A DNA stretch of 7,840 bases from Bacillota bacterium (GTDB lineage: Bacteria > Bacillota > UBA4882 > JAAYXC01): contig JAAYXC010000402.1 of the NCBI GenBank assembly GCA_012516115.1, forward strand, positions 1 to 7,840, written 5' to 3'. The notes beneath the pieces were generated by a model. The model ran no database searches. It saw only the letters and a program-made list of their open reading frames with translations, and had not been told where the DNA came from. The position numbers and the translations under genes were made by a program. This document shows positions 1-7,107 of this stretch, piece after piece (the stretch's first letter is position 1; the number at the start of each line of letters is the position of its first letter).

Positions 1-236
1 CGGCTGACCCATCCGATGCCCCCCGCGTTTACCATGGCCTTCCCGTATTTCACCAGCACCGGCCGGCCCTCTTCCGGTAACATCTCGAGGAGCTTCGTAT
101 GAAGGGGAAGGCTTCATCCTGCCGGTGGCGGTATTCCGCGGACTCCCGGTATGGATCGACCCGGTCGAGGCGGCGGGCGATGAACTCCCGGAGGTCGTCG
201 GAAAAGTCGGGGTTTAAGACTGAAGAAATCGTGAAG
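1..236 (-). pseudogene. Fragment of an unrecognised protein, running off the left edge
   Basis: Reading leftward from about 236, one frame gives a charged, helical stretch containing VLNPDFSDDLREFIARRLD and then DEAFPFIR. At about 95 a one-base shift is needed to continue with KLLEMLPEEGRPVLVKYGKA and MVNAGGIGWVS, which stays open to the window edge. The character (many E/R/K, the phrase LLEMLPEEGRPVLVKY) is that of a small cytoplasmic helical protein. It does not match what should follow in a GH9 catalytic domain, even though it is joined directly to the GH9 remnant on its right. No start codon with a ribosome binding site is visible, so it has probably lost its own 5' end. I do not recognise the family and assign no function. 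The -1 shift at about 95 may be decay or a sequence error. Confidence 0.45.
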
Positions 237-237
237 G

Positions 238-1100
238 GGTGTCCGTGGTGGGGCCCTGGGCATAGAGGTCGAAATGCTCGTGGTTTACCGGTGCCTGGTG
301 GGCATCATCGAGATGGGCCGGCGCCGTGCCAAACACGATAGGCCTCCCTCACGAACATATGGTCCATCTGAACCGGGAAAAAGACGTCCAGGGTGGGATG
401 CCAGGTCTCCTCGTAAACGTCCGCCGCGATGCGGAAGGGGCCGTCCTGGTGGCCCCATAGGCGATCACATAGAGGCCCTCCTCCTTTATCGGGGTGAAAT
501 CGAAGAGGTGGTAATCATACCGGAGATATCTTCCCCATCGGATCACGGGCCCCGCGTAGACCGGGAGGAAATCCCCTTTTTCCGCGACCCGCAAAAGAGA
601 GGCCTCGGGCAAGGGGGGGATCTTCCCCATCGAGCTCGATGACGGCCACCTTCTTCCCGCAGGGACGATAGCCCACCTGGGAGTGGCCGATGACCGGCGG
701 GCGGACCCAATCCGGGACGCTATGGGCCGCCAGGAACCATTCCACCACCCGGCCGGGCGACCCTCCGGGAGGGGAGTCCGTACCACGTACCAGCCGTTCT
801 GGGCCGTATTGCGGCCGTCATATAAGGAAGAGATCGTCGCCGATGAGGGTTATGTATGGTGACGCGCCGGAGGGGATCCTCAGGGGCGAGGATCAGGGTC
901 TTCCCCGCGGCGAAAGGCCGCGGTTCCGGCCGTCCGCCGGGTTCCCTCTTCATGGGCCCCACCGGATATTGGCGAGAAGGGCCACCGGGGCGTACGGATT
1001 CGGTGGTCCTTCGCAATGGCGGGAAGCGGGCCTTTCCCTGCTTACCGGAGGGAAACAAGATATCACGTTCCCGGCCCCAAGACGGGCACGGTTCTCCTCG
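238..1100 (-). pseudogene. Decayed, truncated glycoside hydrolase family 9 (cellulase-like) gene
   Basis: On the minus strand a GH9-type N-terminal half can be followed only by changing frame. The coherent segments are: 1003-957 (NPYAPVALLANIRWGP), 871-821 (SGASPYITLIGDDLFLI), 819-748 (NGWYVVRTPLPEG), 748-612 (VVEWFLAAHSVPDWVRPP, then GHSQVGYRP), 615-440 (PEASLLRVAEKGDFLPVYAG), 436-320 (FPVQMDHMFVREAYRVWHG) and 315-241 (HLDDAHQAPVNHEHFDLYAQ, then GPTTD). In GH9 enzymes the Ig-like N-terminal domain and the entrance to the (alpha/alpha)6 barrel look like this (SQVGYRP; DHMFV-YRVWHGA-HLDDA; HFDLYAQGPTTD). The catalytic part with its DAGD motif is missing, so no active cellulase could be made. 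At least six indels are needed, several at runs such as the seven C's (minus strand) at 613-619. A GTG at 1089 preceded by GAGGAG could be the old start. The GH9 assignment is by motif recognition. Confidence 0.6.
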
Positions 1101-1110
1101 CCCAGATTAT

Positions 1111-1141
1111 AAAAGGGTAGGCCGACGAAAGAGGCCTACCC
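1111..1141 (-). terminator. Rho-independent terminator after the sugar kinase
   Basis: A perfect 9-bp stem (GGGTAGGCC at 1141-1133 pairing with GGCCTACCC at 1123-1115 on the minus strand) encloses a 9-base loop and is followed by TTTT at 1114-1111. It lies about 135 nt after the kinase stop codon and just before the decayed GH9 gene, so it should end the kinase transcript. On the plus strand the flank is only weakly T-rich, so activity in that direction is doubtful. Confidence 0.75.
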
Positions 1142-1276
1142 TCCCTTGTTACCTTGCTTCTTCTTCGCTGTCCCGTGCGGCGGCTGCTTCAGGTGGCGGG
1201 GTCTTCCCGGTTTCCAGGCGAGGGAAGCGAACTCCCCGCTTTCCGCGCGACGGGAGTCGGTGACGATGGGGCTGGT

Positions 1277-2350
1277 TTACCGCTTCACCCGGGCGTTACC
1301 TTCCCAGACGCTCCAGATCTGCTCCTCGTCGGCGGGCTGGATGTAGTCGGTCAAGAAAGTGGTGGCCAGGGCCCCGCAGGCCCATCCGAACTGGATCCAT
1401 TTCACGGGTTCCCAGCCTTTCAGGATGGCGTAAAGCAGGCCACCGACGAAGGCATCGCCGCCGCCGATCCGGTCGAGGACCGTGATCTCGCGGGGTTCGA
1501 TGATATGCCAGTTCTCGCCTTCCAGCATGATGGCGCCCCACAGGTGGGTGTTGGCGCTCCGCACTTCCCGGAGCGTGGTGGCGAAGACCGAGGCATGGGG
1601 GAACGATCGTTTCACCCGGCGGATCATCTCTTTAAAGCTGTCGATCTTGGCCGCCAGGTCTTTGCCCCCGGCTTCCGGGCCTTCGACCCCCAGGCAGAGC
1701 TGGAAATCTTCTTCGTTCCCCACGAGCACATCCGCGACCCCGGCGATCTCGGTGAAGGCTTCCCGCAGTTCTTTTTCGCGGTTCTTCCAGAAAGAAGCCC
1801 GGTAGTTGAGGTCGAACGAGCTCCTTGTTCCGTATTTCTTGGCCACCCTGGCCAGTTCCAGGCAGAAGGCGCTCGTTTCGGGCGAGAGGGCGGCGAAAAG
1901 GCCGGAAAAATGCATGACCTGAACGCCTTCCCGGCCGAAGATCCTTTCCAGGTCGAAATCTTTGGCGCTCAAAGTCCGGCCTACTTCCCCGGCCCGGTCG
2001 TTGTAAACGCGAGGACCGCGGACGCCGTAACCGGTATCGGCGATATTGAATTGATGCCGGTATCCCCAAGGCCCACCCTGGGAGACTTCCTTGGCCTCGA
2101 CCACCATATGCCGGCTGGCCAGGTCGTTCCGGATGAAACGGGCGATGGGGCTATCTTTGACGAAGGCGGTCAAGACTTTCACCGGAAGCCCCAGATACGC
2201 GGCGACGCTGGCCACGTTCGTTTCCGCGCTGGTGGCCTGCAGGAAAAAGAGATTGCTGCAGTGCACCGGCTGTCCGTTGAGCGGGGTGAGTCGCACGCCC
2301 ATGCTGGTGGGGACGAGCAGAGAATAGGTGTAATCTTTCTTCAGTTCCAT
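1277..2350 (-). CDS. PfkB-family sugar kinase, probably 2-keto-3-deoxygluconate kinase
   Basis: This 357-residue protein belongs to the ribokinase/PfkB fold and should transfer phosphate from ATP to a sugar hydroxyl in the cytoplasm. The family's second signature is clear at residues 293-301 (DRIGGGDAF): the glycines form the anion hole and D299 is the expected catalytic base; the usual GAGD appears as GGGD. FDLNYR at 179-184 and GNEEDF at 211-216 are typical of the KDG kinase branch, which phosphorylates 2-keto-3-deoxygluconate to KDPG in pectin/hexuronate and Entner-Doudoroff-type catabolism. Substrate assignment is inference; fructokinase or another ketose kinase remains possible. The ATG at 2350 is supported by an AGGAGG at 2367-2362. 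The protein is slightly longer than many KDG kinases but uninterrupted. It is alone before a strong terminator, so probably monocistronic or last in a unit with the gene to its right. Confidence 0.85.
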   Translation of the reverse strand: MELKKDYTYSLLVPTSMGVRLTPLNGQPVHCSNLFFLQATSAETNVASVAAYLGLPVKVLTAFVKDSPIARFIRNDLASRHMVVEAKEVSQGGPWGYRHQFNIADTGYGVRGPRVYNDRAGEVGRTLSAKDFDLERIFGREGVQVMHFSGLFAALSPETSAFCLELARVAKKYGTRSSFDLNYRASFWKNREKELREAFTEIAGVADVLVGNEEDFQLCLGVEGPEAGGKDLAAKIDSFKEMIRRVKRSFPHASVFATTLREVRSANTHLWGAIMLEGENWHIIEPREITVLDRIGGGDAFVGGLLYAILKGWEPVKWIQFGWACGALATTFLTDYIQPADEEQIWSVWEGNARVKR

Positions 2351-2361
2351 TCTCCCATAAC

Positions 2362-2367
2362 CCTCCT
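2362..2367 (-). promoter_or_regulatory. Ribosome binding site of the sugar kinase
   Basis: AGGAGG on the minus strand lies 11 bases before the ATG at 2350. It is a near-perfect Shine-Dalgarno match and fixes the start of the kinase. Confidence 0.7.
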
Positions 2368-2449
2368 TTTTGCCACGATGCCTCGACGCTTTGCGTTTAA
2401 CCTATCGTTCAAATCTTCCCCCATCCCTCCTAAGCCTCGATGGCCATGG

Positions 2450-2480
2450 TCAAAGGGAAGATTTCTATATCACCCTTTGA
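2450..2480. repeat. Perfect 8-bp inverted repeat upstream of the kinase
   Basis: TCAAAGGG (2450-2457) and CCCTTTGA (2473-2480) are perfect inverted copies separated by 15 bases, in the 171-bp gap between the unrecognised gene and the kinase, about 100 bp upstream of the kinase start. The half-sites are about two helical turns apart, which would suit a dimeric repressor. An RNA hairpin is the alternative, but no T-run follows it, so it is a poor terminator. No convincing -35/-10 pair is visible beside it. Confidence 0.35.
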
Positions 2481-2521
2481 TCTCCTTCATTGGGCGTCGT
2501 CGAACCCTTTAACACGTTTTG

Positions 2522-2956
2522 CTAAAATAGATCCGCATCCCCCGCGCGAGGATTTCCGGCGGGGCAAGGCCGTTCATAGCGCCGGAACCAGGCGGAGAGG
2601 CCGTTGCCGGAGACGGCGTCCTCCAGAAGCCCGAAGTATTCTTCGAGCCCGTCCTCACCAGCCAGGTTCAGGTAGGCAGGAATGAATACTAGTATGTAAT
2701 TCAGAGGGGCGTTCCGGCCCATGCCCCAAACGAGGAGCTCTTCGTGTTCCTTGAGGTATGCCAGCTCATCGGGATGCACGGCCGCGCGGAAAGCCTCGGG
2801 GTAGCCGCCGGCGCCGCCCACCTCGGCCGCGGCCAGAAGATGGAAGAGGTAGTTCGGAAACTCCTCCACTACGGCGACGATCCTCTTGGCCTCTCCTTCG
2901 GGGACCTTACATCCGCCGGGAAAAGAGGCTTTCGATTCGACTCGGTCGTTAGGCAT
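2522..2956 (-). CDS. Unrecognised protein of about 144 residues
   Basis: The reading frame is open for about 144 codons with plausible protein composition. The middle region has FPNYLFHLLAAAEVGG, then HPDELAYLKEHEELLVWGMG, then LNYILVFIPAYLNLAG and LEEYFGLLEDAVSGNGL, suggesting an all-helical soluble protein; no signal peptide or clear membrane span is present. I chose ATG 2956 because GAGGTG at 2970-2965 is 8 bases upstream; a GTG at 2965 would extend it by three residues but overlaps that site. The last 22 residues turn proline- and arginine-rich (YERPCPAGNPRAGDADLF). A shifted frame there reads MNGLAPPEILARGMRIYF and ends at about 2509, so the natural C-terminus may differ by a frameshift. 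I recognise no family and assign no function. It could be co-transcribed with the kinase. Confidence 0.55.
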   Translation of the reverse strand: MPNDRVESKASFPGGCKVPEGEAKRIVAVVEEFPNYLFHLLAAAEVGGAGGYPEAFRAAVHPDELAYLKEHEELLVWGMGRNAPLNYILVFIPAYLNLAGEDGLEEYFGLLEDAVSGNGLSAWFRRYERPCPAGNPRAGDADLF

Positions 2957-2965
2957 GAAGATCAC

Positions 2966-3384
2966 ACCTCACGATAGTTGCTTACCATGTGATTCCCGCG
3001 ACTAGCCCGAATGATGACTACGGCAGATAATGTCGGTGCATACCCGAACTGACTTTTCTCCGTCGTCTTAGCGGAAAGACTATCTTTTACCGGACTAGGA
3101 AGCCACAAGAGTAGAGGGTAGCGTCCCGTCAAGTAGTGTAAAAAGATGTCATGTTGTTTGTCAACAGGCAAGAGGATACGGACCGAGGCATTTGCGATTT
3201 GACCTTTTTCGTCGTGAACGAACCCGGCGAAAGGTACTTCGGGCCGGCCCGATGGCATCCAAGAGTGCTGAGCGTGGGGACATCGACGGCTCGAAAACCC
3301 ATAACTGGATTATTATTTCATTAATTCTATTTAATGGACAGTAAGCGGCGACACCTATCCCCCTTCATTCTCCCGCCCGAAAGC
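2966..3384. other. Gene-poor stretch between the unrecognised gene and the IS1182-like element
   Basis: No convincing gene is visible in these roughly 420 bases. A minus-strand frame of 98 codons (3258-2962) exists but lacks a ribosome binding site, shows no recognisable motif and overlaps the IS256-type end at about 3129. The part from 3300 to 3345 is markedly AT-rich and presumably belongs to the downstream end of the IS1182-like element. The stretch should also hold the promoter of the gene at 2956, but no clear -35/-10 pair can be named. Confidence 0.4.
3129..3143 (+). repeat. IS256-type terminal sequence, isolated end
   Basis: TCAAGTAGTGTAAA here closely resembles the inverse of the sequence at the right edge of the window (TCAAGTAGTGGTGTAAA when read inward from 7837): ten identical bases, a three-base gap, then TAAA. 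The phrase CAAGTAGTGTAAA is typical of IS256-family ends. It faces right, so the element body would lie at higher coordinates, but no IS256 transposase C-terminus is readable next to it. It is therefore a solo or orphaned end. Confidence 0.4.
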
Positions 3385-4685
3385 CTAGGACGCCTTGACC
3401 AGACTGCGGATGTTTTCAGGTTTCTTCTCCTTGAGCCGGCCCACCGCCATCGCCAGCATCACGCATAAGGCTAGGCCCATCCGCGTCCGCATCTTCTTTA
3501 GGCCTCGTATGTAGTGGTTCTCAAACCCAAACACTACGTCGATCCGGCTGTTCACGCGCTCCACCGCGGTCCGACGGTCGTATTCCCGCTCCCACTTATA
3601 GCTCGAACGGGCCAGGGGCGTGAAGATCCGCCGGTCTTCCGCCATCTTGATCCGTACACCGCTTCTTACGGGACATTCGCACTTTCCCTGGCACGTGAGC
3701 CCGTAATGCGCCGCCGGACAGCGGTACTTCAGGGTCCCCCGCTCCTTCTCGAATCCGGCGTAGGCCATCTCCCTTTGTCTGCCGCTTGCCGGTCATGACA
3801 AAACACCGTCCCTTTGTAGTCGTAGACTACGTTCGTCCCGCCCGTGACAAGCCTCGTCGCCTCGCCGTCTTGCCAGGAATTCCGGATGTCGATCACCGGT
3901 TTGATTCCGTACTCGTCCCAGAGTTTGACGATCAGCTTGCCGTCGTTCATCCCCGATCCGCGGTGAAATACTCGCATCTCGACAGGATCTCCGGATGGCG
4001 CGTCGCCGTTTCCTCCAGGATCTTGTGGGCGTGCTTGATCTCCGCTTCCGAGGCCTTCGTCACCTCGTAGGCCATGGGAAGCTCGTAGGCGGCGTCCACC
4101 AATAGATGTAGCCGTAGCCAAACCAGTTCCTCGCCTTCTCCCAGACCGTCCCGTCCGCGCATTGCCCGCGGTATGTTTTGAACCCTATGTCCGCGTCCAG
4201 ATCCCGCCGCCCGTCCGGAGCTTTCTCTTCACCCTTCTTCCGAGGATTGGCATGGCTTTCAAGCGCTTTGCCGTCAAAAGCCAGCCTCTCGCCGAAATCC
4301 GGCAGCAATTCGGTTAAAACGGCCACCAATCTATCGAAGATCGCCCCGACTTCAACTTGGTGTTTCAATAGCTTTCTCAAAAACCGGCTGTATACCAGGA
4401 GGGCGGAACCATGCCCAAACCACACATCAGTCGCAATTGCCCGTTCCGGCTCAACTCCCGGCACAGGCTCTCCACCGATTCGTGCTGGTAGACTATGCCC
4501 GCCAGGATTGAGTTCCATACGGCGCGTACCGGGTATCTATCCCGCCCCTGGCCGCGTTCCCGTTCGAGAAAACGCATCAGTTCCTCGTCCGGCATCTGTT
4601 CCAAGACCAGCCGCAGCCGTTCAAAGTCCCCAAGCTCTTCGATCTCTTCCCACCCAAACAACCGCTTCTGTGGTATAATAGCCAT
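3385..4685 (-). pseudogene. IS1182-like DDE transposase, broken by four single-base deletions
   Basis: The gene starts at ATG 4685 (MAIIPQKRLFGWEEIEELGD), with GGGAGG just upstream, and ends at 3385. Restoring one base at each of about 4395, 4113, 3951 and 3771 gives a continuous protein of about 434 residues, normal for this type. In order it shows the N-terminal helical domain (RDRYPVRAVWNSILAGIVYQ), VYSRFLRKLLKHQ, a first Asp in ERLAFDGKAL, KTYRGQCADGT, LHLLVDAAYELPMAYEVTKA, a second Asp in EYFTADRG, LIVKLWDEYGIKPVIDIRN, a cysteine-containing stretch (YRCPAAHYGL, then ECPV), and finally RTAVERVNSRID with the probable catalytic Glu, then MGLALCVMLAMAVGRLKEKK. The DDE set is still visible, so inactivation is recent. 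The exact IS family (IS1182 versus a related IS4/IS5 group) is from memory of motif style. Terminal repeats could not be located with certainty. Confidence 0.85.
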
Positions 4686-5060
4686 GGGGAGACCTCCCGT
4701 TCGAGATGTTTTTGTGGCTAACATGACATTTCGACATACGGGATCGGTCTCCTCTTTATTTTGGGGTCAATTTAGCCGTTTTCACAGGCCTTCATCTTCG
4801 AAATCCTCATTCTTCCGCCTTTGGCTTTGTAAAAAATTTCCTGCCGTCTCCGCTAACCTTTGCCCCCTATGGCTTTGGACTATCGGGCAAATGGCTCGGA
4901 GGAAAGAAAGACAGTTTATTTTGACGGAACCGGAGCGGTAGCCGGCAAGATAAATGGAAATTTTCACCTTACTGTTTAAAAAACCAAACCTTAGGAAGGA
5001 TCGGCCGGGGTAAATGTGTGCCGGCCTATCATTGTCCGAGCGGGCCTGGGCTGTGTGCGG
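4686..5060. other. Non-coding gap between the transposase and the exporter operon
   Basis: No gene is credible in this 375-base stretch. The 61-codon minus-strand frame at 4967-4782 has no ribosome binding site and no recognisable motif. The right part should hold the 3' end of the exporter transcript and the left part the upstream end of the IS1182-like element, but clear terminal inverted repeats cannot be named. Confidence 0.4.
4978..5026 (-). terminator. Weak candidate terminator after the exporter pair
   Basis: On the minus strand a 6-bp stem (GGCCGG at 5026-5021 with CCGGCC at 5008-5003) with a 12-base loop lies about 35 nt after the stop of the two-pass membrane protein. A T-rich stretch follows, but its run of six T's is about 20 bases beyond the stem, so this is not a classical intrinsic terminator. 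It is simply the best termination candidate downstream of the operon. Confidence 0.3.
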
Positions 5061-5768
5061 TTAGGCCTCCTTTTTTTCTCCTCCCTTGACTTCGATGCCT
5101 AACCCTTCGAACAGATACCAGATGGAAAAACCGTACCAAATGGTGTATATAACATAGAACCCCAGTAGAAAGCTCGCGACACCAGCATGCTCTGTAAACT
5201 TGGCCGCTTTGATCCCAGCAAAGTTGTAAGCCGGCTCCAGCGCCCGGGTCATCACGGACTCGGTAAAGTTGGCTTCCGAACCCAGCTTCTCCCTCCTGTA
5301 CTTCTCGTTGAGGCTCTTGAAGATGTTCCACCAGTAGTAGACAACCTCGCGTCCGCCCACCCAGTGCCTGGCCTGGATATGCTCCTCCTGGTTCTTGAAA
5401 AGCGCATCGGCAACGCCCAGGGCCGCCTTGGCCAACAAACCAAGGTCACCCTTAATTTTTACCTTCTTACCATCGACCTTGGTCTTGGCCCCTGTTGCCG
5501 TAACAATGTAGATGAGTTTTTCGGCCTCGGACGCATCTTTAACCTTTACCCACACATCCACGGCCTTGCCCTCGAACTTCTTGGCGTTCTTGGCCTGATC
5601 TGGAATGTAGTATGATGAGTTCTTGGCCAGCTGGTTAAAAAGCTCATAAGCGTATTCTAAACCCGTTTTTCCGTTCACTACCGGACTAAGGAACATAGCT
5701 AGGATTATAAAAAAGGTTACTAGTCCGATCAAGCCAATCCAAAATTTTCTTCTGTCAACTACTAACAT
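5061..5768 (-). CDS. Two-pass membrane protein paired with the TauE/SafE permease, function unknown
   Basis: This 235-residue protein has one membrane span near the N-terminus (residues 9-31, after a positively charged DRRK) and one near the C-terminus (about 196-220). Between them lies a domain of about 160 residues, lysine- and aromatic-rich, with GKAVDVWVKVKDASEAEKL and ARHWVGGREVVYYWWNIFKS. By the positive-inside rule both ends (N-terminal RRK, C-terminal GGEKKEA) are cytoplasmic and the central domain faces outside. The ATG at 5768 fits best because AAGAAGG at 5786-5780 is 11 bases upstream; ATG 5777 or GTG 5780 would add 3-4 residues but sit too close to that site. The gene begins about 20 nt after the permease stop, so the two are almost certainly one operon, and a role as an extracytoplasmic partner of the exporter is the natural inference. 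I do not recognise a named family. Confidence 0.8.
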   Translation of the reverse strand: MLVVDRRKFWIGLIGLVTFFIILAMFLSPVVNGKTGLEYAYELFNQLAKNSSYYIPDQAKNAKKFEGKAVDVWVKVKDASEAEKLIYIVTATGAKTKVDGKKVKIKGDLGLLAKAALGVADALFKNQEEHIQARHWVGGREVVYYWWNIFKSLNEKYRREKLGSEANFTESVMTRALEPAYNFAGIKAAKFTEHAGVASFLLGFYVIYTIWYGFSIWYLFEGLGIEVKGGEKKEA

Positions 5769-5788
5769 TTGGGACATCACCTTCTTGG

Positions 5789-7078
5789 CTAGCGCCCTTC
5801 GACGAAAATAGTTACCCCTCTGGTACGCAGCCGACCTATGTTCCGCAGAAAAACTAGCAGGATCCAGACAGCGAAGATGCCAACTAGCATCCAGAAGATA
5901 ATCGTTCCTGCCAGATCAATCGACTTGCCAGTAGCCTCCGTCAGAGTAATGTAACCCGCGTTGGCGAGCTTCTTGGGCAAGGCGCATACGCGGTTCACGA
6001 ACCCGGCCAAAATCGTTAAGGCATAGAAGGCGCGAATGAGTGTTCCTTTGACCAATGTAGTTACCAAGGCGCCGATCTGTACACCCAGCAGCGAACCAAG
6101 TAACATTCCCATGGCCACCGTGTAGAAGACAAACCCGTAGATGGCATACTGAAAGATCGAGGAATAGGCCGTTGTAAAGATGATCTGCAGGATGTCCGTC
6201 CCCACAGTAGTAAAAGTGGAGACCCCAAGCCCGTAGACGAACATCGGAAAAGTAAGGAAGCCGCCGCCCACACCCATGATCGCAGAGACGAAACCGACGA
6301 TGAATCCAATGATAATTACCGGATACACACAGATGCTGCGACCCCCGACAACGATGTCCTCATCGAACTTCACCCGCGGTACCAGTGGGATGGACTGCAG
6401 CCACTTAGCAAAACGACTAGTCGCCTCCATCGATGTCTTAGCCATTCCCCCCTCCTTGCGGAGTCGTAGCCAGTCGACCAAAGCATATGCCCCCAACGTC
6501 CCTAGAATAAGAACGTATACAATACTGATTAAAGCGTCGCTAAGCGCCGGGCTCGTCTGGTAAACGACGCGATTAATCATGCCGCCTAGGGAGACACCAC
6601 AAAAGGACCCGACGACGAACCAGACGGCCAACCATACATTGACGTTGCCGAGTTTCCGATGAATAACGGTTCCCATAATCGCCTTGGCAAAGAGATGAAA
6701 CTGGTCCGTACCGACGGCCATGATGCCCCTCACGCCAAAGCTCATCAGAGCGGGGGTAAGTATGTAACCGCCACCAGCCCCGATAACGCCCGTGATGAGT
6801 CCAGCGATGAGGCCGACGAGAATGGAACCATAGAACATCTTGGGAATCACGAAGGTCGGCATGTAGGCTTTAGAGCCACCAATGGTCGCTGGTAAGGCAG
6901 CACAAGCTACTTCTATGCCGAGACCAAGTAGAACCGGTAGCAGGGCCACTAAGAGAACCTTCCAGCGTCGTTTAATGCTGGTATTGATAATTTCTAACTC
7001 CCAGCGCGCCTGCGCCTGAGCCCCGGCATACAGGAACGAACCCACCATCAAGAATGCCCGTCCCAGCCTTCTTAGCAT
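5789..7078 (-). CDS. TauE/SafE-family sulfur-compound (organic anion) permease
   Basis: The 429-residue protein carries the duplicated TauE/SafE signature: VIGAGGGYILTPAL at residues 98-111 followed by VGTDQFH at 122-128, and IMGVGGGFLTFPMF at 267-280 followed by VGTDILQ at 292-298. About eight to nine hydrophobic spans can be drawn (about 41-61, 85-117, 148-165, 183-203, 251-280, 293-316, 317-343, 346-363, 390-410), with a charged loop at 205-245 between the two halves. An additional N-terminal hydrophobic stretch is at 8-20. Members of this family move sulfite, sulfoacetate, sulfolactate or related anions across the cytoplasmic membrane; substrate and direction cannot be read from sequence. 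The length exceeds the roughly 250-300 residues of minimal family members because of the N-terminal segment and the C-terminal extra span. ATG 7078 has AAGGAGG 12 bases upstream. The GC content appears lower than in the kinase region by eye. Confidence 0.9.
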   Translation of the reverse strand: MLRRLGRAFLMVGSFLYAGAQAQARWELEIINTSIKRRWKVLLVALLPVLLGLGIEVACAALPATIGGSKAYMPTFVIPKMFYGSILVGLIAGLITGVIGAGGGYILTPALMSFGVRGIMAVGTDQFHLFAKAIMGTVIHRKLGNVNVWLAVWFVVGSFCGVSLGGMINRVVYQTSPALSDALISIVYVLILGTLGAYALVDWLRLRKEGGMAKTSMEATSRFAKWLQSIPLVPRVKFDEDIVVGGRSICVYPVIIIGFIVGFVSAIMGVGGGFLTFPMFVYGLGVSTFTTVGTDILQIIFTTAYSSIFQYAIYGFVFYTVAMGMLLGSLLGVQIGALVTTLVKGTLIRAFYALTILAGFVNRVCALPKKLANAGYITLTEATGKSIDLAGTIIFWMLVGIFAVWILLVFLRNIGRLRTRGVTIFVEGR

Positions 7079-7090
7079 TATGAGATGACC

Positions 7091-7097
7091 CCTCCTT
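7091..7097 (-). promoter_or_regulatory. Ribosome binding site of the TauE/SafE gene
   Basis: AAGGAGG on the minus strand, 12 bases before ATG 7078, is a perfect Shine-Dalgarno core at slightly long spacing. It is the last element of the native gene before transposase-remnant sequence begins about ten bases further right. Confidence 0.6.
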
Positions 7098-7107
7098 AGC
7101 CCTTAAG

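Noticed and set aside
1106..1111. TATAAT on the minus strand just before the GH9 remnant
   Set aside because: It overlaps the T-run of the kinase terminator and no -35-like hexamer is found 16-18 bases upstream, because the hairpin stem occupies that position.
1154..2512. A 452-codon open frame on the plus strand
   Set aside because: It lies antisense to the intact PfkB kinase, which has clear motifs and a strong ribosome binding site. The plus-strand product shows no domain, and such long antisense frames are common in GC-rich genes.
2962..3258. A 98-codon minus-strand frame starting MPSGRPEVPFAGF
   Set aside because: It has no ribosome binding site and no recognisable motif, it reads across the IS256-type end, and it overlaps the translation start of the next gene.
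4674..4679. TATAAT on the plus strand, a perfect -10 hexamer
   Set aside because: There is no -35 element at suitable distance and no plus-strand gene downstream; it lies within the first codons of the minus-strand transposase.
4840..4895. Minus-strand CAAAGCCATAGGGGGC resembles part of a c-di-GMP-I (GEMM) riboswitch
   Set aside because: The upstream GGCAAACC-type element and the paired stems needed for the fold are absent, and no gene follows in the right position, only the gap before a transposase.
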